In this document: positions 9,352 to 17,638 of the stretch, piece after piece | Layout: every line of letters starts with the position of its first letter | Position numbering within the stretch: position 1 is the stretch's first letter | Source of the DNA: Chloroflexota bacterium | GTDB taxonomy: Bacteria; Chloroflexota; Anaerolineae; Anaerolineales; Villigracilaceae | Assembly: GCA_016195815.1 (NCBI GenBank) | Contig: JACPYX010000019.1 | Location: 1-64,000 of the forward strand | Direction: 5' to 3' | Length of the DNA: 64,000 bases | Made by a program: the position numbers and the translations under genes | The notes under the pieces: generated by a model | Seen by the model: the letters and a program-made list of their open reading frames with translations, nothing else | What the model was told of the DNA's origin: nothing | Databases searched by the model: none

Positions 9352-9807
9352 ATGAAATTAAACGATCTTGTGCCCAATGAGGGCTCCAAAAAGAATCGCA
9401 AGCGCGTGGGACGCGGTATTTCGGCCGGTCAGGGGAAGACGGCCGGACGCGGCACCAAAGGCGCAGGCGCCCGCTCCGGCGAGGGCGGACGTCTTTATCG
9501 CCAGGGCGGTAACCTGCCGTTCTATCGCCGCTTGCCATTTATTCGCGGTGAGGGTTTTACCCCGCCGAATCAGCAGTCGTTCAACGAAGTCAATCTCGAT
9601 CAGTTATCCGAGTCATTTAAGGCTGGAGCTGATGTGAATCTGGAGTCGCTTCAAGCGGCGCATTTGCTTCGGGATCCGAAAAGCCCGGTCAAAGTTCTGG
9701 GACGAGGCGAGATCAAAGTCGCGCTTAAGGTAAAGGTTCATAGAATTAGCGCCGGCGCCAGGTCGAAGATCGAAGCGGCTGGTGGTTCCGTCGAAGTGAT
9801 CGAATAA
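9352..9807 (+). CDS. rplO: 50S ribosomal protein L15
   Basis: L15 is a late-assembly 50S protein. The 151-residue product has MKLNDLVPNEGSKKNRKRVGRGISAGQGKTAGRGTKGAGAR, the glycine/arginine-rich rRNA-penetrating arm, then LPFYRRLPFIRGEGF and the C-terminal VKVHRISAGARSKIEAAGGSVEVI. It directly precedes secY, as in most bacteria. Confidence 0.97.
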   Translation: MKLNDLVPNEGSKKNRKRVGRGISAGQGKTAGRGTKGAGARSGEGGRLYRQGGNLPFYRRLPFIRGEGFTPPNQQSFNEVNLDQLSESFKAGADVNLESLQAAHLLRDPKSPVKVLGRGEIKVALKVKVHRISAGARSKIEAAGGSVEVIE

Positions 9808-9828
9808 TCGGAACCGAGGAGATTTCTA

Positions 9829-11205
9829 ATGAAATCGTGGTTATCGGGTTGGCGCTTTATATGGAAGTCGGAAGACATCCGGCGCAAGTTGCTGGTTACC
9901 CTGGGATTGTTGATGCTTTATCGTCTTGCCGCCAATGTTGTCGCGCCAGGCGTTGATTTTGCCACCTTAACTGCCTTTCGCAACAGTGAAACAGGCTCAG
10001 GCGGCTTTCTTAGTTTTCTTGATCTGCTTTCGGGAGGCACGGTTTCCAATTTCTCCCTGCTTTCGATGGGTGTGTATCCGTACATTACAGCCCAGATTAT
10101 TCTGCAGTTGTTGGTCCCGATCATCCCTGCGCTTCAACGCCGTATGCAGGAAGACCAGCATGCGGGCCGTCAGTGGATGGAACGCTGGACCTATTATCTG
10201 GCTCTTCCGATGGCTGCGCTTTCTGCAATTGGCCAGATCAATATTTTTAATTCCCTTTCAGTTCGCGCGCTGGGCAAGCAAATTCTTCCATTTGGGTTTA
10301 CGGCCGACACCTGGCTTACATCTCTTACTGTTCTTATGGCAATGACCGCTGGAACTATGTTCGCCATTTGGCTGGGCGAGTTGATCTCGGAATATGGCAT
10401 TCGCGGCCAGGGTCTTTCGTTGGTTATTTTTGCAGGCATCGTTGCACGTATGCCTGCCAATCTGGCCTCTTTATTGGCCGACCCTTCTACCGTCTGGTTT
10501 ATGATGACATTCACTATCGTCGTGATCGTGGCGGTCATCTTCGCCATTGTCTATGTCCAGCAGGGACGCCGCAACGTGCCCGTCATGTATCCGGGCCGGC
10601 GGATGGGAAGCCGCATGTCCATGCCCGTCAAAGGCACTTTGCCATTGATGGTTAATCTGGCAGGCATGATCCCATTGATTTTTGCCAGCGCTCTTCTGCA
10701 ATTTCCGGCCATTATTGCCAGTTACTTTGCCAGTTCGACCAACGAGGCCGTTAAAAACTTTGCAATTTCGGTCCAGAATACATTGGGCGGCACCGGTACC
10801 AACAATTGGGCTTACTGGTTGTTGTATTTTCTGATGGTGGTTTCGTTCACGTTCTTTTACACATCTGTTCTGTTCGAGCAACAGAACTATGGCGATAATT
10901 TGAAGAAAGTTGGCGCACAGATCCCGGGTGTTCATCCTGGCGAAGCGACCCGCAAGTATCTTAACAAAGTTCAACAACGCATTACTTTGCCGGGCGCTTT
11001 CTTTCTGGGCTTCGTTGCCGCATTGCCATATTTATTGAGCCGACTATTATCTTTGTTCAATATTGGGCAGGCTTCTGCATCGGGCCTGTTCCTCGTCTCT
11101 TCAGCAGGGTTGTTGATCGTAGTCGGTGTTGTGCGCGATATTTTCTTAAACATCGAAGCCGAGTTAAAACTTCACGGCTATCAGGAATCACTGCTCGTTC
11201 GCTAG
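9829..11205 (+). CDS. secY: Protein translocase channel subunit SecY
   Basis: SecY is the protein-conducting channel of the inner-membrane Sec translocon. The 458-residue product, slightly longer than the usual 430-440, contains about ten hydrophobic segments. It shows LLMLYRLAANVVAPGV (TM1), the plug region SGGTVSNFSLLSMGVYPYITAQIILQLL and GIRGQGLSLVIFAGIV. RVPVMYPGRRMGSRMSMPVKGTLPLMVN-like residues follow, and the C-terminal cytoplasmic loop carries GVHPGEATRKYLNKV. A GAGGAGA site precedes the ATG. It is followed by adk and map as in the standard spc operon. Confidence 0.97.
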   Translation: MKSWLSGWRFIWKSEDIRRKLLVTLGLLMLYRLAANVVAPGVDFATLTAFRNSETGSGGFLSFLDLLSGGTVSNFSLLSMGVYPYITAQIILQLLVPIIPALQRRMQEDQHAGRQWMERWTYYLALPMAALSAIGQINIFNSLSVRALGKQILPFGFTADTWLTSLTVLMAMTAGTMFAIWLGELISEYGIRGQGLSLVIFAGIVARMPANLASLLADPSTVWFMMTFTIVVIVAVIFAIVYVQQGRRNVPVMYPGRRMGSRMSMPVKGTLPLMVNLAGMIPLIFASALLQFPAIIASYFASSTNEAVKNFAISVQNTLGGTGTNNWAYWLLYFLMVVSFTFFYTSVLFEQQNYGDNLKKVGAQIPGVHPGEATRKYLNKVQQRITLPGAFFLGFVAALPYLLSRLLSLFNIGQASASGLFLVSSAGLLIVVGVVRDIFLNIEAELKLHGYQESLLVR

Positions 11206-11218
11206 GCCGGCAGCAAAG

Positions 11219-11869
11219 ATGGCAACCTACATCGTTCTCCTCGGCCCTCCCGGTGTTGGTAAAGGCACACAGGCCAATATTCTTTCAAAAAAAACCGGGT
11301 TGGTTCATGTCTCATCTGGCGACCTGTTCCGCGAGAATCTTAAGAATGAAACTGATCTAGGAAAACTTGCCAGGTCTTTTATGGATAAGGGCGAGTTGGT
11401 GCCTGACGATGTGACTATTGCCATGATCAAGGACCGCCTCTCCCGGCCGGACTGTAAAGCGGGCGCCATTTTAGACGGCTTTCCCCGCACCCCGGTTCAG
11501 GCTGAAGCGTTGCAGAAGATGCTTGCCAATTTCAAGGGCGACGTGAACCTTGTTCCTTTCATCAGCGCCGCGCCCAGCATTTTGATCGAGCGCGTCAGTG
11601 GCCGCTGGACCTGCCGGGCGAAAGGGCACATCTATCATCAAAAGTTTAATCCGCCTGTGGTCGCCGGCAGATGCGACGTAGATGGTTCTGAACTATATCA
11701 ACGCGACGACGATAAAGCGGAAACGGTAGCGCGCCGAATCAATGTCTATCTTGAGCAGACAATGCCGCTGGTTGCTCATTATCGTTCGCAAAATAAACTG
11801 GTTGAAGTTGATGGCACACAACCGATCGAGCAAGTAACGAACGCATTGCTAGCAGAGATCAAGAAGTAA
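11219..11869 (+). CDS. adk: Adenylate kinase with altered zinc-lid
   Basis: Adenylate kinase interconverts ATP + AMP and 2 ADP in the cytosol. The P-loop GPPGVGKGT is at residues 9-17, the AMP-binding SSGDLFRENL and DGFPRTPVQAEAL motifs follow, and the long LID domain begins near residue 127. The LID aligns with the zinc form C-x2-C-x16-C-x2-D, but its second Cys is Lys: C132, K135, C152, D155. Zinc binding may therefore be lost or changed. Length (216) is normal. The gene sits between secY and map. Confidence 0.96.
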   Translation: MATYIVLLGPPGVGKGTQANILSKKTGLVHVSSGDLFRENLKNETDLGKLARSFMDKGELVPDDVTIAMIKDRLSRPDCKAGAILDGFPRTPVQAEALQKMLANFKGDVNLVPFISAAPSILIERVSGRWTCRAKGHIYHQKFNPPVVAGRCDVDGSELYQRDDDKAETVARRINVYLEQTMPLVAHYRSQNKLVEVDGTQPIEQVTNALLAEIKK

Positions 11870-11875
11870 TCAATT

Positions 11876-12646
11876 ATGAATTTTGGACGCCAGGTAAATG
11901 TCAAGACCACTGAAGAACTTCAGACCATGCGCGCCTCGGGGCGCATTAATGCTGAAATACTGGCGACCGTTAAAAATTTGATACAGCCCGGTGTTTCAAC
12001 AGCTGACCTCAACGCGGCTGCTGAGGAAGTGTTGAAGAAACACGGATGTTATTCGCCTTTCAAAGGATATAGTAAGCCGCCGTTCCCGGCCTCGATTTGT
12101 ACCAGCGTTAATGAGGAAATGGTGCACGGTATTCCCAGCAAGAAGCGCATTTTGCGCGAGGGTGACATCGTCTCTGTAGATAGCGGCACGGTGTTCCAAG
12201 GCTTTGTATCTGACTCGGCCTTTACGGCTGGAGTAGGGGTGATTTCTGAAGAGGCCAGTCGCCTTCTCGAAATTACCGAAGGCGCGCTGTACGCGGCAAT
12301 TGACAAGATGCGCGTCGGCAATCGTACGGGCGATGTCTCGGCGGCGATACAAGAGTATGTCGAGAGTCGTGGCCTTCATGTTACACGTGAATATACCAGC
12401 CACGGCGTTGGCCGGCAGATGCACGAGGCTCCCATGGTGCCGAATTTTGGTACCGCTGGAACTGGATTGCCTCTTCGCCCGGGAATGACCATCGCAATTG
12501 AGCCTATGGTTTTGATCGGGACGCATGAAACCCGCGTCCTGCGCGACCAGTGGACGGTGATCTCGGCGGATAAGTCATTAACGGCTCACTTTGAGCATTC
12601 AGTGGCGGTGACTGACGGAGACCCTCTCATCCTGACTGTCCCATGA
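11876..12646 (+). CDS. map: Methionine aminopeptidase, type I
   Basis: MetAP removes the initiator Met from nascent proteins. The 256-residue pita-bread protein shows the expected metal ligands: two Asp in VDSGTVFQGFVSDSAF, His in TSHGVGRQMHE, Glu in IAIEPM and Glu in FEHSVAVTDG. The substrate-site His is in VHGIPSKK. The start ATG 11876 lies 6 bases after the adk stop without an obvious ribosome site, so coupling is likely. In most bacteria infA comes next; here it does not. Confidence 0.96.
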   Translation: MNFGRQVNVKTTEELQTMRASGRINAEILATVKNLIQPGVSTADLNAAAEEVLKKHGCYSPFKGYSKPPFPASICTSVNEEMVHGIPSKKRILREGDIVSVDSGTVFQGFVSDSAFTAGVGVISEEASRLLEITEGALYAAIDKMRVGNRTGDVSAAIQEYVESRGLHVTREYTSHGVGRQMHEAPMVPNFGTAGTGLPLRPGMTIAIEPMVLIGTHETRVLRDQWTVISADKSLTAHFEHSVAVTDGDPLILTVP

Positions 12647-12672
12647 TGATTTTCTGGAGACGTTGTTTTCAC

Positions 12673-12701
12673 TGGACGGAACAAGCAACAACCTGTATAA
12701 T
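12673..12701 (+). promoter_or_regulatory. Candidate sigma-70-type promoter before rpmJ and the alpha operon
   Basis: TGGACG (12673-12678) and TATAAT (12696-12701) are separated by exactly 17 bases in the only untranslated gap of this part of the cluster, 42 bases before the rpmJ ATG. The -10 is perfect and the -35 matches four of six. It probably gives rpmJ-rpsM-rpsK-rpsD-rpoA-rplQ transcription independent of the S10/spc genes. Confidence 0.55.
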
Positions 12702-12742
12702 ATTGCGTCTTTGGTTGCACTAGTAAGTAAGGAGTAGTTATC

Positions 12743-12856
12743 ATGAAAGTATCACCTTCGGTACGCAAGCGATGTGCCAAGTGCCGTGTTGTGCGGCGCA
12801 AAGGGCATGTTTACATCATTTGCGAAAATCCAAAACATAAACAGCGACAGGGATAG
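12743..12856 (+). CDS. rpmJ: 50S ribosomal protein L36, zinc form
   Basis: This 37-codon gene encodes L36, the smallest 50S protein, which binds 23S rRNA through zinc. The product reads [19 protein letters not shown] and continues to NPKHKQRQG. It has the C-x2-C-x12-C-x4-H zinc ligands (C11, C14, C27, H32), so it is the C+ form. An AGGAG site lies 7 bases upstream. It sits between map and rpsM, where infA-rpmJ normally occur, and infA is absent. Confidence 0.97.
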   Translation: MKVSPSVRKRCAKCRVVRRKGHVYIICENPKHKQRQG

Positions 12857-12864
12857 CATCAGCT

Positions 12865-13251
12865 ATGGCGAGAATTGAAGGCGTTGACTTGCCCCGCAAT
12901 AAGCGGGCTGAAGTGGGCTTGACCTATTTGTTTGGCGTCGGCCCGACGCGCTCGCGCGAAATTTTGGCCGCGACCAAAGTCAGTCCTGATACACGTATTA
13001 AGGACCTGACGGAGGCTGAGGTCGCCGCGATCCGCGAATTTATTTCGAAGAATTACAAGGTGGAAGGCGATCTGCGCCGCGAACAGCAGATGAATATTAA
13101 GCGCCTGATTGAAATTGGCTCTTATCGCGGCCTGCGCCACCGCCGTAATCTGCCTGTCCACGGACAGCGTACTCGCACTAATTCGCGTACCCGCAAAGGC
13201 ACGAAGAAAACTGTTGCTGGGCGTGGACGCCGCCGCGGCGCGAAGAAGTAA
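12865..13251 (+). CDS. rpsM: 30S ribosomal protein S13
   Basis: S13 contacts 50S through bridge B1 and the P-site tRNA through its tail. The 128-residue product has [34 protein letters not shown] (H2TH) and the conserved [28 protein letters not shown], followed by a basic tail. It starts 8 bases after rpmJ. Confidence 0.98.
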   Translation: MARIEGVDLPRNKRAEVGLTYLFGVGPTRSREILAATKVSPDTRIKDLTEAEVAAIREFISKNYKVEGDLRREQQMNIKRLIEIGSYRGLRHRRNLPVHGQRTRTNSRTRKGTKKTVAGRGRRRGAKK

Positions 13252-13269
13252 TACAGGAGTTAATTTATT

Positions 13270-13674
13270 ATGGCTCAAAGTGTACGCTCCGTGCGCCGAA
13301 CGACTGGCGCCAAAAAGGGAAAACGCAACCTGTCCTCCGGGCAGGTGCATATCTTTGCGTCTTTCAACAACACAATTGTGACAGTCACTGACTCGGAAGG
13401 CAATACGGTCTCATGGGGTTCCGCTGGCTCGGCCGGCTTCAAGGGTTCACGCAAGAGCACTCCCTTTGCCGCTCGTCTGGCTGCCGAACAAGCCCTCAAA
13501 GCGGCTCAGACTCTCGGCATTCAGGAGGTGGACCTGTTCATCAAAGGCCCCGGCCCCGGACGCGAGAACGCCATTCGCGCTGTCCAATCTATGGGGTTGA
13601 AAGTCCGCTCCATTTCCGATATCACGCCGGTTCCGCATAACGGCTGCCGGCCTCCTAAGAAGCGCCGCGTCTAA
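13270..13674 (+). CDS. rpsK: 30S ribosomal protein S11
   Basis: S11 forms part of the 30S platform at the mRNA exit. The 134-residue product has a basic N-terminal tail, then [41 protein letters not shown] and the C-terminal [18 protein letters not shown]. The Asn-Gly in PHNGC is the residue pair that forms isoaspartate in other bacteria. Confidence 0.98.
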   Translation: MAQSVRSVRRTTGAKKGKRNLSSGQVHIFASFNNTIVTVTDSEGNTVSWGSAGSAGFKGSRKSTPFAARLAAEQALKAAQTLGIQEVDLFIKGPGPGRENAIRAVQSMGLKVRSISDITPVPHNGCRPPKKRRV

Positions 13675-13696
13675 TTTAGTATGAGGTAGTAGAAAT

Positions 13697-14350
13697 ATGG
13701 CAAAAACACTTAGCCCGGTTTGTAAACTGTGCCGGCGTGAAGGCGAAAAACTTTATCTAAAAGGCGAGCGCTGCTTTACTCCGAAATGCGCGTTCGAGAA
13801 GCGCAGTTTCCCGCCTGGTCAGCATGGAAAGACTTCTGGCCGCGGTGGAAATGCTTCTCGAACTGGCCAATCGGACTTCGCCCGTCAGTTGCGCGCCAAG
13901 CAAAAAGCCCGCCGTATTTACGGTGTGCTGGAGCGTCAATTCCGCCGCTATTACGAGACGGCTCGCGGTCGCCACGGCCTGACAGGTTTGAATCTTCTGC
14001 AGATTCTCGAATCCCGTCTTGACAACGTTGTCTTCCGCATGGGATTCGCTTCCAGCCGTTCACAGGCCCGCCTGCTTGTGACACATGGTCACTTCACAGT
14101 GAATGGCCGCCGCAACGACGTTCCTTCGACACTTTTGAAGGAAGGCGACCAGATTGCCATTCGTGAAGGCTCTGCCAAGTTGACTTATTTCAAAGAGTTG
14201 CCTGCTTATTTTGAAAAGCGTACTTCTCCCGCCTGGATTAACCGCGATGCCCAAAAAATGGCCGGATCGGTTTCCCGCTTTCCGGAGCGCCTTGAGATCG
14301 AAGCAACTCTCAACGAACAACTTATCGTAGAGTATTATTCTCGCCGTTAG
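13697..14350 (+). CDS. rpsD: 30S ribosomal protein S4, zinc form
   Basis: S4 nucleates 30S assembly. The N-terminal region carries four Cys (C9, C12, C26, C31; context CKLC and CFTPKC), the zinc-knuckle version. The S4 RNA-binding domain includes [27 protein letters not shown]. The protein has 217 residues. It lies between rpsK and rpoA, as in the alpha operon, where S4 often acts as regulator. Confidence 0.97.
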   Translation: MAKTLSPVCKLCRREGEKLYLKGERCFTPKCAFEKRSFPPGQHGKTSGRGGNASRTGQSDFARQLRAKQKARRIYGVLERQFRRYYETARGRHGLTGLNLLQILESRLDNVVFRMGFASSRSQARLLVTHGHFTVNGRRNDVPSTLLKEGDQIAIREGSAKLTYFKELPAYFEKRTSPAWINRDAQKMAGSVSRFPERLEIEATLNEQLIVEYYSRR

Positions 14351-14432
14351 TCTTTGGCCGCGTTGTGATGAGGAAACGGGCGACCGTCCCTTGTCCATAT
14401 GCTTTCTTCTTTATGAAAGGGAGAGGTGAACC

Positions 14433-15398
14433 GTGACGGGTACTTCAAACATGGTCATGCCGAAGATCGAGCGCGAAGCTGAAGCTCGGAATTACGGCAA
14501 ATTTGTTATCAGCCCTTTGGAGCGCGGTTATGGCGCCACATTGGGAAATGCTTTGCGCCGCGTATTGCTTTCATCGCTCGATGGCGCAGCAGTTAGTTCC
14601 ATCCGCATCGGCGATGTGTTGCATGAATTCAGCGACATTCCCGGTGTGCGCGAAGACGTGATCCAATTGACTCTGCAGATCAAGCAGATTCGCATCAAAC
14701 TGGACGGTGTGGACAGCACTCGCATGAATTTGCAGGTGCGCGGCGAAGGTACGGTCACCGCCGCCGACATTGTCCCGTCTGCGGAGGTAGAGGTCGTCAA
14801 TCCTGACCTTTATCTCTTCACTGTGGATAATCCGAAGACCAAACTCGACATCGAGTTTACAGTCGAACGCGGACGCGGCTATTCCCCGGCCAATGAACGC
14901 AGCGGGCATATGCCGATCGGCGAACTTCCGGTGGACGCCATCTATAGCCCGGTCAAACGAGTCAACTGGGAAGTCACATCGGCTCGCGTTGGGCAAAGCA
15001 CGGCTTACGACAAACTCACCCTGGAGATCTGGACCGATGGCACGATCTCTCCTGAGCGGGCCTTGAGCACCTCTGCCAAACTAATCATTGACCACCTGCG
15101 CTTTATTGCGGGCATCAACGAAGAGACTCTGATGGTCGTGGCTGAGCGCGAAGCGGGCGGAAGCCGCCTCTCCAGCGAAATGGCCGAGACACCTGTCGAA
15201 GCCCTTGACCTTTCGGTGCGCGTGTTCAACTCGCTCAAACGTACCGGTATTACGACGGTTGGCGACGTGCTCGACCTGCTCGAAAAGGGCGAAACAGCGG
15301 TGATGTCCATCCGCAATTTTGGTGAGAAGAGCCTTGATGAACTTCGCCAGAAAATGCGCGAAAAAGGTTTCATCAAAGACGAACAGAACCCGGAGTAA
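14433..15398 (+). CDS. rpoA: RNA polymerase alpha subunit
   Basis: Alpha forms the assembly platform of RNA polymerase and, through its C-terminal domain, contacts activators and UP elements. Translation begins at GTG 14433 after GGGAGAGG, giving 321 residues. The N-terminal domain shows FVISPLERGYGATLGNALRRVLLSSLDGAAV, and the C-terminal domain shows VRVFNSLKRTGITTVGDVL and IRNFGEKSLDELRQKM. An 82-base gap separates it from rpsD; rplQ follows after 7 bases. Confidence 0.97.
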   Translation: MTGTSNMVMPKIEREAEARNYGKFVISPLERGYGATLGNALRRVLLSSLDGAAVSSIRIGDVLHEFSDIPGVREDVIQLTLQIKQIRIKLDGVDSTRMNLQVRGEGTVTAADIVPSAEVEVVNPDLYLFTVDNPKTKLDIEFTVERGRGYSPANERSGHMPIGELPVDAIYSPVKRVNWEVTSARVGQSTAYDKLTLEIWTDGTISPERALSTSAKLIIDHLRFIAGINEETLMVVAEREAGGSRLSSEMAETPVEALDLSVRVFNSLKRTGITTVGDVLDLLEKGETAVMSIRNFGEKSLDELRQKMREKGFIKDEQNPE

Positions 15399-15405
15399 TT
15401 GAAAG

Positions 15406-15783
15406 ATGCGACATAATGTAGCAGGATATAAGCTTGGCCGAAGCAAGGGCGCGCGTATTGCCCTGCGCCGCAATTTGATCAAGCAATTTTTCACTCATGA
15501 GCGGATCCACACGACAAAAGCCAAAGCGGCTGCTATTCGCGGTGAAGCTGAACATATAATCACCATTGCACGCAATAGCGCCAATGGCAGCGACTCGGAA
15601 AAAGTGGCGGCCCGCCGTTTGGTGATCTCAAAGTTGGGCGATAACCAGCTTATCAAGCGCTTATTCGATGAGATCGCCCCGCGCTTTGCCAATCGTCCGG
15701 GCGGGTACACTCGCGTAATGAAACTTGGCCAGCGTCTCGGCGACTCGGCTGAGATGGTCATTCTCGAATTGGTTGAAGAATAA
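15406..15783 (+). CDS. rplQ: 50S ribosomal protein L17
   Basis: L17 lies near the tunnel exit. The 125-residue product has MRHNVAGYKLGRSKGARIALRRNLIKQFFTHERI, TTKAKAAAIRGEAEHIIT and the C-terminal GGYTRVMKLGQRLGDSAEMVILELVE. It closes the alpha operon proper; truA follows after a 58-base gap. Confidence 0.98.
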   Translation: MRHNVAGYKLGRSKGARIALRRNLIKQFFTHERIHTTKAKAAAIRGEAEHIITIARNSANGSDSEKVAARRLVISKLGDNQLIKRLFDEIAPRFANRPGGYTRVMKLGQRLGDSAEMVILELVEE

Positions 15784-15841
15784 GAAGAAGTTGGCGGTTG
15801 GCAATTAGCACTTAGCCAAAAGCTGAACGCTAAGCGCTCAC

Positions 15842-16582
15842 ATGGCACGTTACAAACTCATCCTTGCCTACGACGGCACCGCATTCGCTGGAAGCCAGCG
15901 GCAGGCGAAACATCGGACTGTGCAAGGCGAACTCGAAACTGCTTTGCGCGGACTCGGTTGGCCGGGTCGTTCTGTGACGTTGGCCGGGCGCACCGACACC
16001 GGTGTTCACGCTTCGGGACAAGTGGCCGCCTTCGACCTCGAATGGGCGCACAGCCTCGATAAGTTGCGGGACGCTTTGAATGCAAACCTGCCCGCTGACA
16101 TGGCCGTGAACGAAGTGAAAAGCGCAGATGCAAATTTCAACCCGCGCTTCGATGCAACCTCACGTCGTTATCGCTATCGCCTGTTCTGCCAGAATGTTCG
16201 CGACCCATTGCGGGCGAAATTTGTCTGGCGGGTCTGGCCTGCAATTACTGGCGATGCGCTCGATGAAATTGCCAGGGTTTTTTTAGGCCGGCACGATTTC
16301 GCGGCCTTCGGCTCGCCTCCACGCGAAGAAAGCTCAACGACGCGGACGGTGATGTTGTCAGAGTGGAAAAAAGCCGGTGACGAGTGGCAGTTTCAAATCC
16401 GTGCTGATGCGTTTTTATATCGCATGGTGCGGAGACTGGCCTACGTCCAGGTGGCTGTCGCGCAAGGAAGATGTGCCAAAGAAGCTGTGGCCCGCGCACT
16501 TGAAAAGCCGCAGACAAAAAACGAAATCCCTGCAGGCCTGGCGCCCGCACATGGATTGACTCTCGTCGAAGTGACCTATTGA
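15842..16582 (+). CDS. truA: tRNA pseudouridine(38-40) synthase
   Basis: TruA converts U38-U40 of many tRNA anticodon stems to pseudouridine. The 246-residue product shows the two-lobed fold, with the catalytic Asp in LAGRTDTGVHASGQV, the RYRYRLFCQ motif and the C-terminal FLYRMVRRLAYVQVAVAQGR. The truA-rplM-rpsI order is common in Gram-positive-like lineages. No strong ribosome site is visible before ATG 15842. Confidence 0.95.
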   Translation: MARYKLILAYDGTAFAGSQRQAKHRTVQGELETALRGLGWPGRSVTLAGRTDTGVHASGQVAAFDLEWAHSLDKLRDALNANLPADMAVNEVKSADANFNPRFDATSRRYRYRLFCQNVRDPLRAKFVWRVWPAITGDALDEIARVFLGRHDFAAFGSPPREESSTTRTVMLSEWKKAGDEWQFQIRADAFLYRMVRRLAYVQVAVAQGRCAKEAVARALEKPQTKNEIPAGLAPAHGLTLVEVTY

Positions 16583-16613
16583 GTCGTCCGAGTAAATAAG
16601 ACGGAGAACTGAA

Positions 16614-17054
16614 GTGTATAAGAGTTATTATCCGAAATCCAGCGAAATTGACCGCAAGTGGTTTGTGGCAGACGCCAATGGCCAGACCCTCGGTCGTTTG
16701 GCAACTCGCATTGCCCATGTTTTGCTTGGCAAGCACAAACCAACCTTTACGCCCGGTGTGGAAATGGGTGACTATGTGATCGTGGTTAATGCAGAACGCG
16801 TGACGGTGACTGGCACCAAAACCAGCACGAAAATGGATACCAAGATGTATCATCATCATTCGGGCTATCCCGGCGGCCTGAAAACCGTCTCTTTGGGTGA
16901 CCAGTTGATCAAACACCCTGAGCGCGTCCTGCAGGAGGCAGTTTGGGGCATGTTGCCGCACAACAAGATGGGTCGCGCTTTGCTCAAGCGCCTGAAGGTT
17001 TATGCCGGGCCAAATCATCCGCACGGCATGCAAAACCCCGAGCAGATGAAGTAG
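16614..17054 (+). CDS. rplM: 50S ribosomal protein L13
   Basis: L13 is an early 50S assembly protein. The start is GTG 16614 with CGGAG about 8 bases upstream, giving 146 residues. Motifs include RKWFVADANGQTLGRLATRIAHVLLGKHKPTFTPGVEMGDYVIVVNAE and VWGMLPHNKMGRALLKRLKVYAG. It precedes rpsI, its usual partner. Confidence 0.97.
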   Translation: MYKSYYPKSSEIDRKWFVADANGQTLGRLATRIAHVLLGKHKPTFTPGVEMGDYVIVVNAERVTVTGTKTSTKMDTKMYHHHSGYPGGLKTVSLGDQLIKHPERVLQEAVWGMLPHNKMGRALLKRLKVYAGPNHPHGMQNPEQMK

Positions 17055-17083
17055 AGATGAAGTAGAAAGGAAAGAGACCTCAC

Positions 17084-17479
17084 ATGGCTGTTCAATATTA
17101 CGAAGGTATCGGCCGGCGCAAGGAAAGCACTGCGCGCGTGCGCTTGATGAGTGGAAGCGGCAAGTTCATGGTCAATGAGAAAGATGCTTTGGCGTATTTC
17201 ACCCGCATGGGCGACCTGAACGACATCCTGCTTGCATTCAAGGCCACAGGCCAGGACGCCGCCAAGTATGATGTGACCGTTGTGGTCAGCGGCGGCGGAG
17301 TCACCGGCCAGACCGATGCGGTCAAGCTGGGCTTGGCCCGCGCTTTGGTCAAGATCAATGCCGATTGGACCTCGTCCCTGCGCAAAGTTGGCTTGATGAC
17401 CCGCGACGCCCGCGTGAAAGAGCGCAAGAAACCAGGCCTCAAGAAAGCCCGCAAGGCCCCGACCTACACCAAGCGTTAA
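17084..17479 (+). CDS. rpsI: 30S ribosomal protein S9
   Basis: S9 reaches the P-site with its C-terminal tail. The 131-residue product has YEGIGRRKESTARVRLMSGSGKF, VSGGGVTGQTDAVKLGLARALV and the ending RDARVKERKKPGLKKARKAPTYTKR, which is diagnostic. An AAAGGAAAGAG site precedes the ATG. It is the last ribosomal gene of the cluster. Confidence 0.98.
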   Translation: MAVQYYEGIGRRKESTARVRLMSGSGKFMVNEKDALAYFTRMGDLNDILLAFKATGQDAAKYDVTVVVSGGGVTGQTDAVKLGLARALVKINADWTSSLRKVGLMTRDARVKERKKPGLKKARKAPTYTKR

Positions 17480-17485
17480 CTTTCA

Positions 17486-17569
17486 TGTCATCGTGAGGCC
17501 AAAGGCCGAAGCAATCTTTTGTTTAATCGCGAGATTGCCGCACCGCCAAAAACACGGCTCGCAATGACA
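17486..17569. repeat. Palindromic intergenic repeat, copy 1
   Basis: This 84-bp imperfect palindrome has ends TGTCATCGTGAGG... and ...CTCGCAATGACA, and inner arms GAAGCAATCT and GAGATTGC. It lies just after rpsI. A second copy of nearly the same length, with the same outer and inner arms, occurs at 43714-43799. It does not encode a protein. I read it as a dispersed REP/MITE-like element. Confidence 0.7.
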
Positions 17570-17580
17570 GACGATTTGAG

Positions 17581-17619
17581 AACGTAATGCGTGTTACACT
17601 TTTGTGCGCGCATTACGTT
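17581..17619 (+). terminator. 11-bp inverted repeat with T-rich tail, terminator or operator
   Basis: The arms AACGTAATGCG (17581-17591) and CGCATTACGTT (17609-17619) are perfectly complementary, with a 17-nt loop. TTTTGTTTTA follows, so the structure can end the rpsI transcript. It also sits only 20 bases before the mazG start, where a promoter or operator would be expected. Both readings remain open. Confidence 0.45.
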
Positions 17620-17638
17620 TTGTTTTAATGGAGTTGCT

